Below, in pieces: positions 1 to 11,680 of a stretch of DNA of 64,000 nt (within the stretch, counting starts at the first letter, position 1; each line of letters starts with the position of its first letter). Location: assembly GCA_003254905.1 (NCBI GenBank), contig QANU01105209.1, forward strand, positions 359,596-423,595, written 5' to 3'. A model generated the notes under the pieces. The model was not told where the DNA came from and did not search any database. It worked only from the letters and a program-made list of their open reading frames with translations. The translations under genes and the position numbers were made by a program. Source of the DNA: Nissolia schottii (lineage: Eukaryota > Streptophyta > Magnoliopsida > Fabales > Fabaceae).

Positions 1-2117
1 AGTGCTGATTTTATAAAGCTCTATGAATGAAGAGATAGGATCATTTGGCTTCCTAGTTGAAGAGCAACCCAAGTGTTTGCACTTCCTAGCTGACTTGTTT
101 TTGGTTGCCACGTGAAGAGTTTAACCACCATGAATTCTCTGCCACCTTTTCTCGTTACACATCAGCGCGCACCCATTTTGAGTCAGCTTCTTATCCACAA
201 TTTCTCGTTCCCATGATCAACAAGTGCTTTGACGTGTCCTCGTAGCAAAACTGAATGACACGTGGCGTGGCAGTGTGGGAGGACGAAGATGCGAACATTT
301 TATGAGTGACTAGACCTGGGGTTGGGTTATGGATAAGGGGAGAGGACTTTTGCTTTTCCAACGGGGATTTATTTAAGTCCACTTTCGATTTCTGTCGTGT
401 CGGCATCTACCTGTGGCCACGCTATCCGGCGAATATCTGATGTGGGTTTTCGGTTTGTGCAAGTCTTTTTGAGAGGATGATATTGCACGAATGACTAGAT
501 TGTTGTACTAAATCTTGTCATCAATTACTAAATCTTGAAATACATTCTAGAAAGAACAGAGGAATTTTTTCGTACGCATGGATCATCATGTGGTTATACT
601 CATGGTTAATGATAAAATGATATTTTAATATAGAATATCTCACTAATTTATATTTTTTATTGAAAATGTTATTCTTTTTGTTTTAGATTAATTGACCATT
701 TTGATTTATGTATAAGTATTAAGAAAATAATTAAAAATTATAGTATTTTATAAAGTTGTTATTACTAAGTTTATTTAATAGAGATATGATGAGAAAAAAA
801 TTAATATTTACAAATATTTAAATTGGAAATATGATTGATAGGTAATATAACTTGATTTATCATTCATGGTTTCCGAAACTTGGATTTAAACATGTTTTAT
901 AGAGAATATTAATTGGGAGCATTTCGAACATCCAAAAATTCAAACAAATATGTTAGTAGTCAAATGTGAAACAAGTTTTTAGCTTTTGGTCTAATGTGAA
1001 ACACAAGTTCAGCCGGATACTAGTAAAGGAATGGATCCCACGCCACTAGGCCCCACCCATGAAATTCCATCTAAACTTTTCCAGCGAAATCCAGGCAAGA
1101 AACTTCCATACAGCCTGGAAGGATTTTTTTTGATTGTGGATTAAAAAAATTAGAAGGATTTAATCCAAAAGTTGTGGTACATAATTTAAGATTTTATTTA
1201 AAGAAAAATAAAGGTAAATGATTTCATATGCAATGGTATCTTTTTTTAGTGGGAAGAAAGGAACAAAGAAGCAATTAAGTTACACGAACAATAACACCTT
1301 AATTATTTATCATGAGACAAGGCAATATAATCGGAGGCGGAGTAGACAACACTAAAATGATTTCTCACGATACACAGTAAGTTTGGTCATTCCATTCACA
1401 TACCCATTGACTTTATGAAGTGTATGAGCAATCTTGACGTTCCATGATCTCTATTTTGAAAGACTACAATATTTAAAATTAATCAGTTTATTTAGGTAAT
1501 CCAAATAAATTTAACACCTGTTTGGTTTAACTTTTTAAAAAATTAATTTTAAAAGAATTAAGTTTAAATAATAATTTTTAGTAAATTAAAGTTAGTACAT
1601 AATTGATTTATACTGGTTTGAATATTTTAAAAATAAGTTTGAGATAATTAATTTTGTTTGGATAACATAAAGCAAAATTATTTTTATATATATAATTACC
1701 AAGAAAGTAAATATTTTTTTCAAAAAAAGTAAATAAGAGAGTTTTTTTTTAAGGTTAAAAATATCAAATTCTATCTTTAATTTTAAAACTCGAACCAAAA
1801 AGGTATCATTTTATTTTCTAGCTCGCAAACTTAAGTTTGGATGGTTGGAAATCAAGTTTAACAACTCCAAAAATTTGCTAAAAATGAATGTTACTTGCTG
1901 TACATTCTTATTTTCATGTTACCAAAGTTAAGTTTAACATTTTCAATACCTTTAATCTAACTGATGAGATCTCGATTGAACCAGGCCCCAACACAATATA
2001 TCAATCCATTCTTTCTTTGTGCAGTGACTTGGGAGTCATACAATAAAAAAATTTAACACTAAACAACACAGTTGAGCTTTGCGTTAGGATAACCACATTT
2101 CATTCATAATTTACTCA
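1..2117. other. AT-rich intergenic DNA with G-box motifs
   Basis: No supported gene. The first 450 bases are less AT-rich and contain two perfect CACGTG G-boxes, at 109-114 and 259-264, so this could be promoter DNA of a gene beyond the left edge. The 71-codon minus-strand frame at 191-406 has no recognisable domain. The rest, to 2117, is AT-rich with only short chance frames. Confidence 0.5.
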
Positions 2118-2125
2118 TGTAAGTG

Positions 2126-3201
2126 CAAGGTTATTAAAATCGCGTTTTAACTTGTAAAATTGTATGAGTTTACTTTCTTAGGTAGTAAAATCGAGCTAAC
2201 TCGCATGTAAACTCGTTTTTGGGTAAACTCGGCTAAACTCGGATAAACTCGTGTTAACTTGCATAAAATCGCGAGTTTATTGCGAGTTCACGAGTTTACC
2301 GCAGGAGGACAAAACAAGCAAAACGACATCGTTTTGCACATCTCTGAGATTTTTGACAAACCAAGCAAAACGGCATCGTTTTGCACGTCTCTGAGTTAAT
2401 AGATTTAGGTTGTTTGAGTGTTGCAGAGTTGTCATTCACAGCTGCGCCTGCAATCGTGTTCTGCCGTGTCATCGTGCTCTATTGTGCTCCTCCATCGTGC
2501 TTCGTCGCCGCTTGTGCTCCATCGTGCTCCGTCGCTGATCCATCGTATATATCTCATCCTTTGCTCAGAGATCTTTCCCATCACGGTGTGTGGCCTCTGC
2601 ATCGTTGCTTTAGTGTTCTAGATTGGAGACATCATTGTCACATTCTCGCTTCCTGTGATGCTCAGTACTATGAGACTCACTGGTATCTTTGTTGTTTATG
2701 CTGTTGTGTGTGTCATCTCCTGGATATTTGTGTTCTTTAAGGTTCCAGAAACAAAGGGCATGCCCTTCCAAGTCATCACCGAATTCTTTGTTGTCGGCTT
2801 GAAGTAGGCTACTTCTATCAAGTATGAGTGACGTTGTTCTTTATATACATTTGCTATGTTGGTTGCTCAACACACCACCTCTCTCTTGTGTTGATAGATT
2901 TGCTTGTCATTAAGTTTATGTGGAGGAGGATATGTTCTGATTCAAACATATGTATTATGTATTATGTATGAATTGAACTTAGAACTCATATATTTCATCT
3001 TTATTTGTGTTTTGCTATGAAGTTAAAAGTATTTATGAATTTCAAGTTTTATTAAATATATTTTTGTAGCATAATAGTTTTTTAAAACATTTTTTAAATA
3101 TTTTTTTAATAATAGGTAAACTCGTACGACGGTACGAGTTTACGATCGGAGTTTACGGAGGTTCCACGAGTTTAATTAAACTCTCGGGTTTGATAACCTT
3201 G
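2126..3201. mobile_element. hAT-like non-autonomous DNA transposon
   Basis: The element is flanked by an identical 8-bp duplication TGTAAGTG (2118-2125 and 3202-3209), the size expected of hAT transposons. Its ends are inverted: the left end reads CAAGGTTATTAAAATCG and the reverse complement of the right end reads CAAGGTTATCAAACCCG. Both subterminal regions are full of 'aaactcg'/'cgagttta' words in both orientations, and 2310-2395 holds two copies of a short palindrome (caaaacgacatcgttttg and a variant). No transposase frame is visible; the 119-codon frame at 2381-2740 has no recognised domain. It is probably mobilised in trans. Confidence 0.8.
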
Positions 3202-3514
3202 TGTAAGTGTGATTCTCATACTTGTTATGTTTGTAACCTGAGCCACATCATTTCTCCCTGTTCTACATATGTTAGCTTTCTGTATCAAACAAAAATCCAA
3301 GTTTTATTTGCGTTTCTACTTCTTGAACTCTTTAAAGCTTATTATTTGTTATTGAGTTGTGTAGAATTTCACTAAAGGGAGACAAGTATGTGATGGTGGA
3401 ACTATTCATGGGTTGCATGGAGATCTTGGGGGGTTTTGACATTTAGGTGGTTTTGGGGGGGAAAAATTCGAATATATGGGCTAGAATGAAAAATTACGAA
3501 AGTGTGGGGCAAAT

Positions 3515-3755
3515 TTCTGAAATCGCCACTGTGCAAGGCGATTTCAGAAAATTAAAAAAAAGAAAGAAAGAAACCAGGCTTGAAATCGCCAGGACCCGCA
3601 ACAATTTCAGAGAGGGGAGAGAGTGACAGCGACTTGGGTGACATGCAGTGGAGGGGGGGACAAAGGTGGACGGAGGGAAGCGCGGGGGAAGACACGCGGC
3701 GTCTCGGTCAACGAACCGCTCTGAAATCGCCACTGACGTTGATGATTTCAGACTT
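3515..3755. repeat. Left subterminal array of GAAATCGCCA palindromes
   Basis: Three inverted pairs of the word GAAATCGCCA or close variants lie at about 3517-3546 (perfect arms around a short loop), 3579-3609 and 3720-3752. Each pair can form a hairpin with a 5-12 base loop. The same word forms pairs at the other end of the element (11455-11645). Repeated inverted subterminal motifs are typical transposase-binding sites; that function is inferred here. Confidence 0.65.
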
Positions 3756-4224
3756 CCGGTGCGGCAATGGAGCAAAGCTCCTTCCCCATGCGGACATCAG
3801 CTCTTCCTCCATTCCTCTTCACTCCCTCATCTATATATCTCCACATCTCCAATGGTCCCCCACCTCCTCCTCACTCTCTTTCTTCTCCAAAAACTTCTCC
3901 CCATTTTTGCTTTCTTTAATTTTTTTTCTTGCCTCCATTATGCATTTTCACATACTTCTTCAAGTATTACTGGTATAATTTTGTTAGTTTTATTTATGTA
4001 CATAATTATTTTTTTGCTTTTCATTGTAGTTTTAACTTATTTTTTTTTACAGTTAAGTTATTAATTTTTTCATTTTAAATAAGTTGTAACAATGACAGTG
4101 TGAATTTTATATCTATAGTTTGGGGGGAAAAAATCATCACGATAGTGAGAAGGGGAGATGACACTATGAACCCGTTGTTACACATCTCAGAAAATATATT
4201 GCAGAACAATCAGGTTTAAATTTA

Positions 4225-4263
<39 letters not shown>

Positions 4264-4787
4264 CATTCATTCATTTTTATTATTATTATTGTTATATTCA
4301 TTTTCATTTTCATTCATTACTTAGTATTATTATTATTAATAAAAAAAATTATTTAATCTATAAAGAAACTACTTAGTATATAGTTATCATAATTTTAATT
4401 ATGTCTTTTGTATAATTTATATATTTTTTTCTCTGGTGTAAAGTTTATCTCAATACTTGATATGCATCATATTTATTGGGGAAAAAATATATGTCATACT
4501 CAATAAAATATATTAAGTAATTATAAATATACATCTTAAAATTATGTGTCAGTGTGTGCAGAGTATATATATTTCAGGTTTCTTGCAAAGCATACTTAAT
4601 ATTATAGGGGCTTTACCATTCATCTGTATATACCATAACAATATTTATAAGATATGATTTAAATTTAAATTTTAAATTTAATGTATTAAGTAATTATCAA
4701 TATTTAACCCTAAGTAATAGAGCATTTTTTATCATTATAATTAATTTTTTTAATAATAATAATAAAATGTGCATTATTATTATTATA

Positions 4788-4820
<33 letters not shown>

Positions 4821-4822
4821 CA
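4225..4822. repeat. (TAT/ATT)n microsatellites
   Basis: Two trinucleotide runs, 4225-4263 and about 4788-4820, with short imperfect runs between them. CA runs follow at 4851-4862 and about 4934-4952. They lie inside the Mutator-like element, between its left end and the telomere-like array. There is no coding potential. Confidence 0.85.
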
Positions 4823-4954
4823 TCATTATTATTATTATCATTTATATATATACACACACACAAATATGTAACATATATTATTAAAGCACATTAAACTCTT
4901 TTGAAAAAAAAGAATACCTTATACTTATGAGAATACACACACACACACACACCC

Positions 4955-5815
4955 TAAACATAAATCATAACCCTAACCCTAAACCTAACCATAAATCTAA
5001 CCCTAAATCTGACACCTTACCTTAAATCATAAACCTAACATACCTTAAACCCCTAAACCTAGCCATAAAACTAAATGTAAACCTAACCCTAAGTCTAAGT
5101 TTAAGCCTAAACCTAAAACCTAAGCATTATCCTAAGCCTAACCCTAAACCTAAGCATAACACTAAATGTAAAGCCTAAACCTATGTCTAACCCTAACCAT
5201 GACCCTAATCCTAACCCTAGACCCTAAATCCAATGCTAAACACTAACCTTACCCTTAAATCCTAACCTTACACCCTAAACCTAACCATAAATCTAACCCT
5301 AAATCTCGCACCTTACCTTAAACCATAAACCTAACCTACCTTAAACCCCTAAACCTAGCCCTAAACCTAAATGAAAACCTAACCCTTAACCTAACACTAA
5401 ACATAAACCCTTAACCTAACCCTAACCCTAAACCTACACTTTACTCTAAACCTAACCCTAACCCTAAACCTAAGCATAATACTAAATGTAAATCCTAAAC
5501 CTACGTGTAACCCTAACCCTAATCCTAACTTTAACCCTACCTTAAACCTAGGCATAACCCTAAACCCTAAGTTCAAGCCTAAGCCTAACCCTAAACTTAA
5601 CTATTAAACCTAACCCTACCCCTTACCCTAACCCTAACCCTAAGTGTAAACTTAACCATAACCCTTTGCCTAACCATAAACCTAACCCTTAATATAAGCC
5701 TAAGCCTAATCCTAAACCTAAGTCTAACCCTAAACCTAAGCATACCCTTAAACCTAACCCTATCACTAAACACAAATTTAACCGTAACCCTAAACTTAAC
5801 CATTAACCCTACCCC
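4955..5815. repeat. Degenerate telomere-like repeat array (CCCTAA/CCTAAACCTAA)
   Basis: About 860 bases consist almost wholly of degenerate CCCTAA, CCCTAAA and CCTAAACCTAA words on the plus strand. A higher-order repeat is visible: the block beginning aaacctaaccataaatctaa near 4981 recurs near 5277, and both copies continue into a similar 'caccttacctta...aaacccctaaacctagcc' stretch, giving a period of about 296 bases. It lies just 5' of the plant mobile domain pseudogene inside the Mutator-like element. Shorter telomere-like words recur at 8300-8345. The reverse strand reads as an Arg/Val-rich frame that is not a gene. Confidence 0.85.
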
Positions 5816-5854
5816 TAACTCCCTGATCATATTATATACAAAATCTAATGTCAA

Positions 5855-8203
5855 TTGTTATTGTTACAGGTTGCACGGCAGTTGCGGACTAGACACAGGG
5901 TCACTGAGCCACCGAACGTCCTCATACATCCGTATCTACAAAATGCCGGTTTACTACAAACGTCCTTGCTAGGCCATATTAGGGTGAACCAAGGACTTAT
6001 TTCCGCTCTTGTCGAGCGGTGGAGGCCGGAGACCCACACATTTCATCTCCCACATGGTGAATGCACTATCACGCTGGAGGATGTGAACATGATCCTTGGG
6101 ATTGGGTCAGAGGGCGAAGCCGTAACTGCCCCAGAAATTGTATTTCTGGGACCAGGTCTTATAAACTTATGCTAGGAACTTCTTGGAGTCACACCTGATC
6201 CTGAAGGTATAGACAGATCGTTTATCAATTCGGTCTGGTTGAATAACAATTTTGGCGCTAATATCTGCGACGACATTGACCATTACGACATGGGAGATAT
6301 TGACATGGCATGCGCGTGGGTACATTCTGCGTCTGTTTGACAATTTTTTGTTCTGCGATAAGCATGACAACTGGATCCATTCCAAGAACTTGGCCATCCT
6401 TAGAGATTTCGGTGACATAAGAAGGTATAGCTGGGGTTCAACCATTTTAGCCATGCACTAGATAGCATTGAGTCGCGCTTCGCGCGCAAACTGCAAGGGA
6501 ATAAGTGGTTGTATGGTGCTGCTTCAAGTGTGGGCATTTCATAGGTTTCCAACACTTGTACCAAACCCACATGACCCTAACGACTTTCGATTTCCCCTTG
6601 TGGCAAGATAATTGTTTATTTATTTGACAGTATCACTGTTTAACATTAGTTTAATAGAATCACTTTTAACCTGGTTTATTAACCCTAATTTTTTGTTATT
6701 GCAGGTGAGTTGACCATGAGTACATTCCTAATGTACACAACATTACAGTAAAGGAATGTAGAAGACCAATAGATGATATGGTCCCAGACCATGTACAGAA
6801 TAATACCCTAAACCCTTAGTAAACAAATGTGCATTGTTAATATAACCCTCAATCTATTTAAATGTAATCGATTTTTTTTTCTGTGTGCAGTTTATATGGC
6901 AGCCATATCGTTAACCCCAGATTACCGCAATCATACCTGGGGAAGTGAAGAATAATCAGGGTACGTGGTCAGTAGTATGCTCATTAATGTGCTTTGAAAT
7001 TATTGAGTGACATGCGGCTGATCATGTGCTCCGACAATTTGAATTGGTACAGACGGTGCCTTCTGGGCCTAGTTGCAACATCTTGGGCCGCTCGCACAAT
7101 GTTGATCTGAGAGGGAATCTATAGGCGTTGCTGAGTGCTAACTGGGTGCAAAGGCATAATCCTTGGATCCAGATGTGGGCTAACAGCGTGACATTTGTCA
7201 GTGATAGAATTGTTAACTACAGACCAACCATGCAGTACTGGCAGTGGTATCTGTTAATGGTCATAGATTTCTTAAATAAATCTACGACCATCAATAGGCA
7301 CCTGATGTATGGCAAGAATATTATCCCTCGCTACTGCATGGTACTATGCCCGTGCTCCAACCACATGGTTTCTTTGATAAGGGCCCGCATGGTTTGTACA
7401 TTTCGCCTCCCTAAGATGGCTTTTTTGCTCTGCCACTGCAGGCACATACATATGCTCCGGTACTCCAAACGGATCCCCTTACACAACCTGGTTTATATGC
7501 CTGGCTAGGCCAATAGATGGCTCAACAGTTAGACAAGATTGACGATGATTTTGATCTATTTAACCCTGGCCTGTCGTTGACACAACCTTCCCAACAATGC
7601 CATGCGGATGAAGTTACAGTGACTCCATACCCTATTGAACCCACTGCTGAAGTCACTCCACCTCCATACAGACCTAACGTTTAATCCCCTCTTCTTGGTG
7701 AAGCGTACAGTGAGAAACACTCGTTAAGTAGAAGGTTCTTTCACGTAGGATCTTCTTCAAGACATAGTGCGCCACGTGTACGCTCATCAAGAAGATCGAT
7801 TGATATTGATCGTGTGGAAGTACGCATAGGTACTTCTGAGCCATCAGGTTCTGGTACCGGGGTTAGGGCAGGGTTTAATCTAAATGAACTGTCTGAGAAT
7901 GCATCAGACGATGACCACGACAACTCTTAGCCCGATGCACCTCCGAGGCAACCGTCGTCCAGATCTGGCCCGAGAGGAAACCTATTTGCAAGGCCAATTC
8001 GCGGAGTACAGAGACGAATGATGCGGTGGATGGGACATCGGGGCAATCACGATGGAGCAAGTACCAGCGGCTCAGGTGAGCAGGGGTATGATCTTCGTGA
8101 TCATCAGAATATTAGGGCACCCAACAGATATACCCTACAGAAGCACCTAGGCACCGAGATTTTCATGACCAAATATGAATGTACCTGTACCCATCAAAAT
8201 TGA
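5855..8203 (+). pseudogene. Plant mobile domain (PMD) protein, broken
   Basis: Translation from 5855 gives a typical PMD start (ELVERWRPETHTFHLPHGE-type text, then TITLEDVNMILGI), the class annotated as 'serine/threonine-protein phosphatase 7 long form homolog'. The frame stops at 6175, but homologous text continues in the same and shifted frames: FINSVWLNNNFG near 6220, ARKLQGNKWLYGA near 6490, IPGEVKNNQ near 6935, VLRQFELVQTVPSGP near 7030 and a WYLLMVIDF segment near 7240. A Ser/Arg-rich, low-complexity C-terminal part follows to about 8200. Intron-like borders remain (gcag at about 6700 and 6890), so this is a decayed intron-bearing gene and not a retrocopy. PMD genes are often carried by Mutator and Ty3 elements; here it lies inside the MULE, convergent to the transposase. 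Confidence 0.75.
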
Positions 8204-8379
8204 CCAAATACATTGTGCATGTGATTGGAATTTTCATTGTTATTATTCTTTTTATTATTATTATTATTATTATTATTGTAATGATGATGATATTAACCTC
8301 TAATCTAACCCTAACCCTAAATACAAAGCGTCACCCTAACCTAACCATGACACTACTATCTTATGATTATAATACAGTT

Positions 8380-11300
8380 TTATGTCTGGTGACTTGGCCC
8401 CACACCAATGTGTGAACAGTGAGAACTATTGCTGCCAGCTCCACGACAAAGTCTATAACGTCTTTGTCGACGTCCTTTCGTAAAATCCATTTCGTTGCGG
8501 AAATGAGTGGAGTTTGGCCGACCTCGTTTGGTGCGCTTTAAACTTTGGTCAGGAATAACAGTCGAAAAAGTGACTTGAGGCCAGGTGGACCTGTGGCCAA
8601 CAACCTGGAACTCTTGCTCGTAGACCTTGCAAAGTTTGACCATGCTGTAAACACTGTCGACGTACTGCCGCTAGTCCAGACTCGCTGTCTCGCAGCATGC
8701 CATTACATGGACACATAGAAACCTAAACCTTTGAAAGGAGCCACAGTCACAGTAACTCCTCCCCAGATCAACCCTAAACTGATTGGCTTTTGATAAATCC
8801 CTGCAATGGAACACTTGTGAAACCCTCAAAAATTCATTGGCCTGCAACACACAACACAATTGTAAACTTTATAACAAAAAAAGATAAGTGATTTGATCTA
8901 AAGATGGATTTACTATTTTAGTAAATGCGAGTATAACCTGCAACGCCCCTGTCTGTGTCATCATTTTTTGGATTATTTTAGTCAAAAACTCTGAGTATGC
9001 ATGACCTGCACTAATGCAAGCATGTGCATTCCTTGCGTTTGAAACAAATAAGGCAGCCGTCTCTTGCAATAATGCCGTTATCGAAAAATTGTGAGCCTCT
9101 AGAAATTTCGAGTTCAATGACTCAGCTAGATTTGTCGTCATATGTGAACATCATTGTCCACCATCGAAGGCAAGAATCCATTGTTCTCTAGGGATCTCGC
9201 CAATCCAAGCGGCATACTCTTCATTATGCTGGCGCAACCTTTCATAACGACGATTGTATTGCTCTATGGTGCTCGAATACCCTGTAAAACATCGCATGCT
9301 CAAATAATAAATATTTGAATGAAAAAAATGTAACATCGGTAAATAAAAATATCTAACTTACTGATTGCCTTGACAAGCTTTTCCATGAACTTTACCTTGA
9401 ATCGGCGGGCAAAATTCTACGCAATGTGTCTGATACAAAACAGATGGTACGCCCACAAACCACCCATTCGTCACACTGCAGACTTTATGGACTCGTGCCG
9501 ATCAGATATGAACCCAATTTGTCGTTCCTCTGGTAGCGATTGTCGTAGATTGTGCAAAAAAAAAAATACCATGCATCTGTAGTTTCACCCTTGACAATCG
9601 CAAATGCAATGGGAACAATTGATTGATTGCCATCTTGAGTTGACGTCATCAACAAAACACCCTTGTATTTTCCATAAAAGTGTGTTCCATCGACCTGGAT
9701 CATAGGCTTACAGTGCTTAAATGCGTTTATACTTGGGCCAAAACCCCAAAACGCACGTCGAAAAGTTAAAGCATCTGACCTCACCGATCCATCTTCGTTG
9801 TACACTTCAACGGTATCAATGTCCCATGTGTGCGAAGGATCAAAGTGTTGCAATGACCTCACCTAGTATGGCAATTCATTGTATGATTGTTCCCAATTGC
9901 TATACACTTGTGCAATTGCATTTTGCTTTGCAAGCCACACTTTTCTATATGATGGCCAATATCCTTCACAGTCCATAATATCTGCTTGTATGGACTTTAC
10001 TGGCATTGTTGGCTTCGCCCTTATCTGTGCCAGAATCATGCCAACACTCTTCACAGAAGTCAACTTTAAGTGGTCACGTGTTAGCCACTTTGCAAGGCAA
10101 GTGTGCGGGCCATTGTATCTTGTGACCTCCTAATAACAACTATTTTTCTTGCAGGTGGCCCTGATGAGCCATTGACTACCATGGCCAAACTTCTTGCATT
10201 TGCATAATTAAGTTGTCGGTTCTGACTCTTTTATTTTGTAATCGGCCCACTGATTCGCAAGCAATGGCTTGCAATAGCCTCCCTAATTTCATCCCTACTT
10301 GCAAAGTATTCCTATGTACAACTCATCGCCTGCACAATATTCATTATGCAGGTCTCCAAACTCAGATGCACGCATCCCCTCAACATTAAACGTTTGCAAG
10401 AAAGCTGGTGTATCATCGAGTTGTGCGTTTCTTTCATCATCTGTATCAACATTTGCACCATTGGTTAATTAAATGTAATGCCAAACAATCAAATTTATAA
10501 TTCCTATTTAACAGAGATACAGTTCTGATTCGCAAGATTCTCGTCTCGAGGCAAACATAGAGCATACTTTGCATATCTGTCCATGTACATAATTAATTTA
10601 ATATATATACTTAATGTAAGCAATTTTAGTTACAATTGAATAATGTCAACAATTAAATATAATTACATTTACAATTACAGTTGTTATCATAGTTTATATT
10701 GAACCTAAATTTATATAACAATACCTGAATCATCGTCTGATCCATCGCCTTCAGACATGTCACTTTTGTGCTCGCTCTAACTTTTATCGCCCTCTTCCTC
10801 TGCCCATAACTCATCCTCTGACACTAATGGCACCTCAACGTCTTGCGGATGCAACTCGTTTGAGCTTGGACCAAACCCTAAATCAACATTCGCAGTGGAT
10901 GCCTCCTCGAAGTTCACATATAAATCAAACAACTCAAATGTGTCTTATATAGTTCATATTGATAAAACATATGCTGTACTTGAGTGTCGTTTGATATTGT
11001 AACAGACCGATATTTTATCAGTCCATTCAACAAAGACACTGTAGATTTATATCTTATTCTTTCCAAACTCTTTTGAAAATGATGAGATATAACACCACAC
11101 AGGTCAGTGAACGACATGGATAGCCAGAGGATAATGACCTCTGAATCATGAGGACTGACAAACTCAACACCCTCTACATTGTTTTTTCTAACCTCACCAT
11201 CATAAAAAAATATATGCAGCAACACCTCCTCTATCCATTTTCTTGTATCAAAACTAAAAATAATCACACACTATGAATATTACCACTCAATCGGCAAAAG

Positions 11301-11380
11301 AAGAAAACCAAAAACTGCTAAAGAGGAAACAAAAGAATTCAAGATTATGGTAGTAAGAAAGAAGAGAGTGAATGAGTGAA
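8380..11380 (-). pseudogene. MURA-type Mutator transposase, broken
   Basis: Read on the minus strand from about 11270 downwards. The N-terminal part (11267-10914) resembles the MULE PB1-like region and is followed by an acidic Glu/Asp/Ser stretch (about 10880-10730). Next come QADIMDCEGYWPSY... WEQSYNELP at 10060-9863, the MULE core at 9862-9485 with QVDGTHFYGKYKGVLLM and IVPIAFAIVKGETTDAW, then YNRRYERLRQHNEEY and TTNLAESLNSKF (9330-9080). A SWIM zinc finger CDCGSFQRFRFLCVH lies near 8740, and a basic tail ends at 8380. Stops (e.g. 9860 and just after the core at 9485) and frame changes interrupt it, and the second catalytic Asp region is scrambled. It is inactive as it stands. Confidence 0.8.
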
Positions 11381-11454
11381 TGAGCAACGGACCCTAACCC
11401 TTCACTTCCCTTTTATAGACTCGAAATTAAATAATTTTATTTTAAAAAAAAGCT

Positions 11455-11650
11455 CTGAATTTGCCACAGGGTATGGCTTATGCGGATTTCAGGCTCTGAA
11501 ATTGCCATATCCTGTGGCGATTTCAGAGCTTTTTTTTTTAAAAAAAATTATTTTTTGTTTGAAATCGCCACCCCTATGGCGATTTCAGACTTTAAAAAAA
11601 AAATTCAGATGTCTGAAATCGCCATAGAGAGTGGCTATTTCAGACAGATC
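11455..11650. repeat. Right subterminal array of GAAATCGCCA palindromes
   Basis: Three inverted pairs of the GAAATCGCCA word or variants lie within 190 bases: around 11455-11530, 11560-11590 and 11610-11645. Between them are A/T tracts. This mirrors the array at 3515-3755 and marks the right end of the Mutator-like element. Confidence 0.65.
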
Positions 11651-11680
11651 ACCCATACATTCGTAATTCTTTTCAATGGA

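Larger units (their letters stand above)
3428..11680. mobile_element. Decayed Mutator-like element (MULE) carrying a plant mobile domain gene and a MURA transposase
   Basis: About 8.2 kb bounded by related inverted ends. Left-end sequence around 3485-3545 (acgaaagtgtggggc, then a palindrome made from CTGAAATCGCCA and its complement) matches the reverse complement of 11590-11675 (acgaatgtatgggtg, then the same palindrome type). Inside are two genes pointing at each other: a plant mobile domain gene (+) and a MUDR/FAR1-class transposase (-). Both are broken by stops. The outermost ~60 bases of the left end, from the run of G at about 3429, have a counterpart in the related element near 33160 but not at the right end here, so the right terminus is probably truncated. 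No target duplication was found and the borders are approximate. Confidence 0.7.

Noticed and set aside
2381..2740. 119-codon plus-strand frame rich in Cys and Ser
   Set aside because: It lies wholly inside the hAT-like element, has no known domain, and its Cys/His content follows from repeated 'tcgtgctcc' DNA.
5597..5854. 85-codon minus-strand frame rich in Arg and Val
   Set aside because: It is the reverse translation of the telomere-like repeats, not a gene.
3428..11680. LTR retrotransposon as the source of the 3.4-11.7 kb block
   Set aside because: No reverse transcriptase, protease or LTR pair was seen; the transposase has MULE and SWIM motifs and the ends are inverted.
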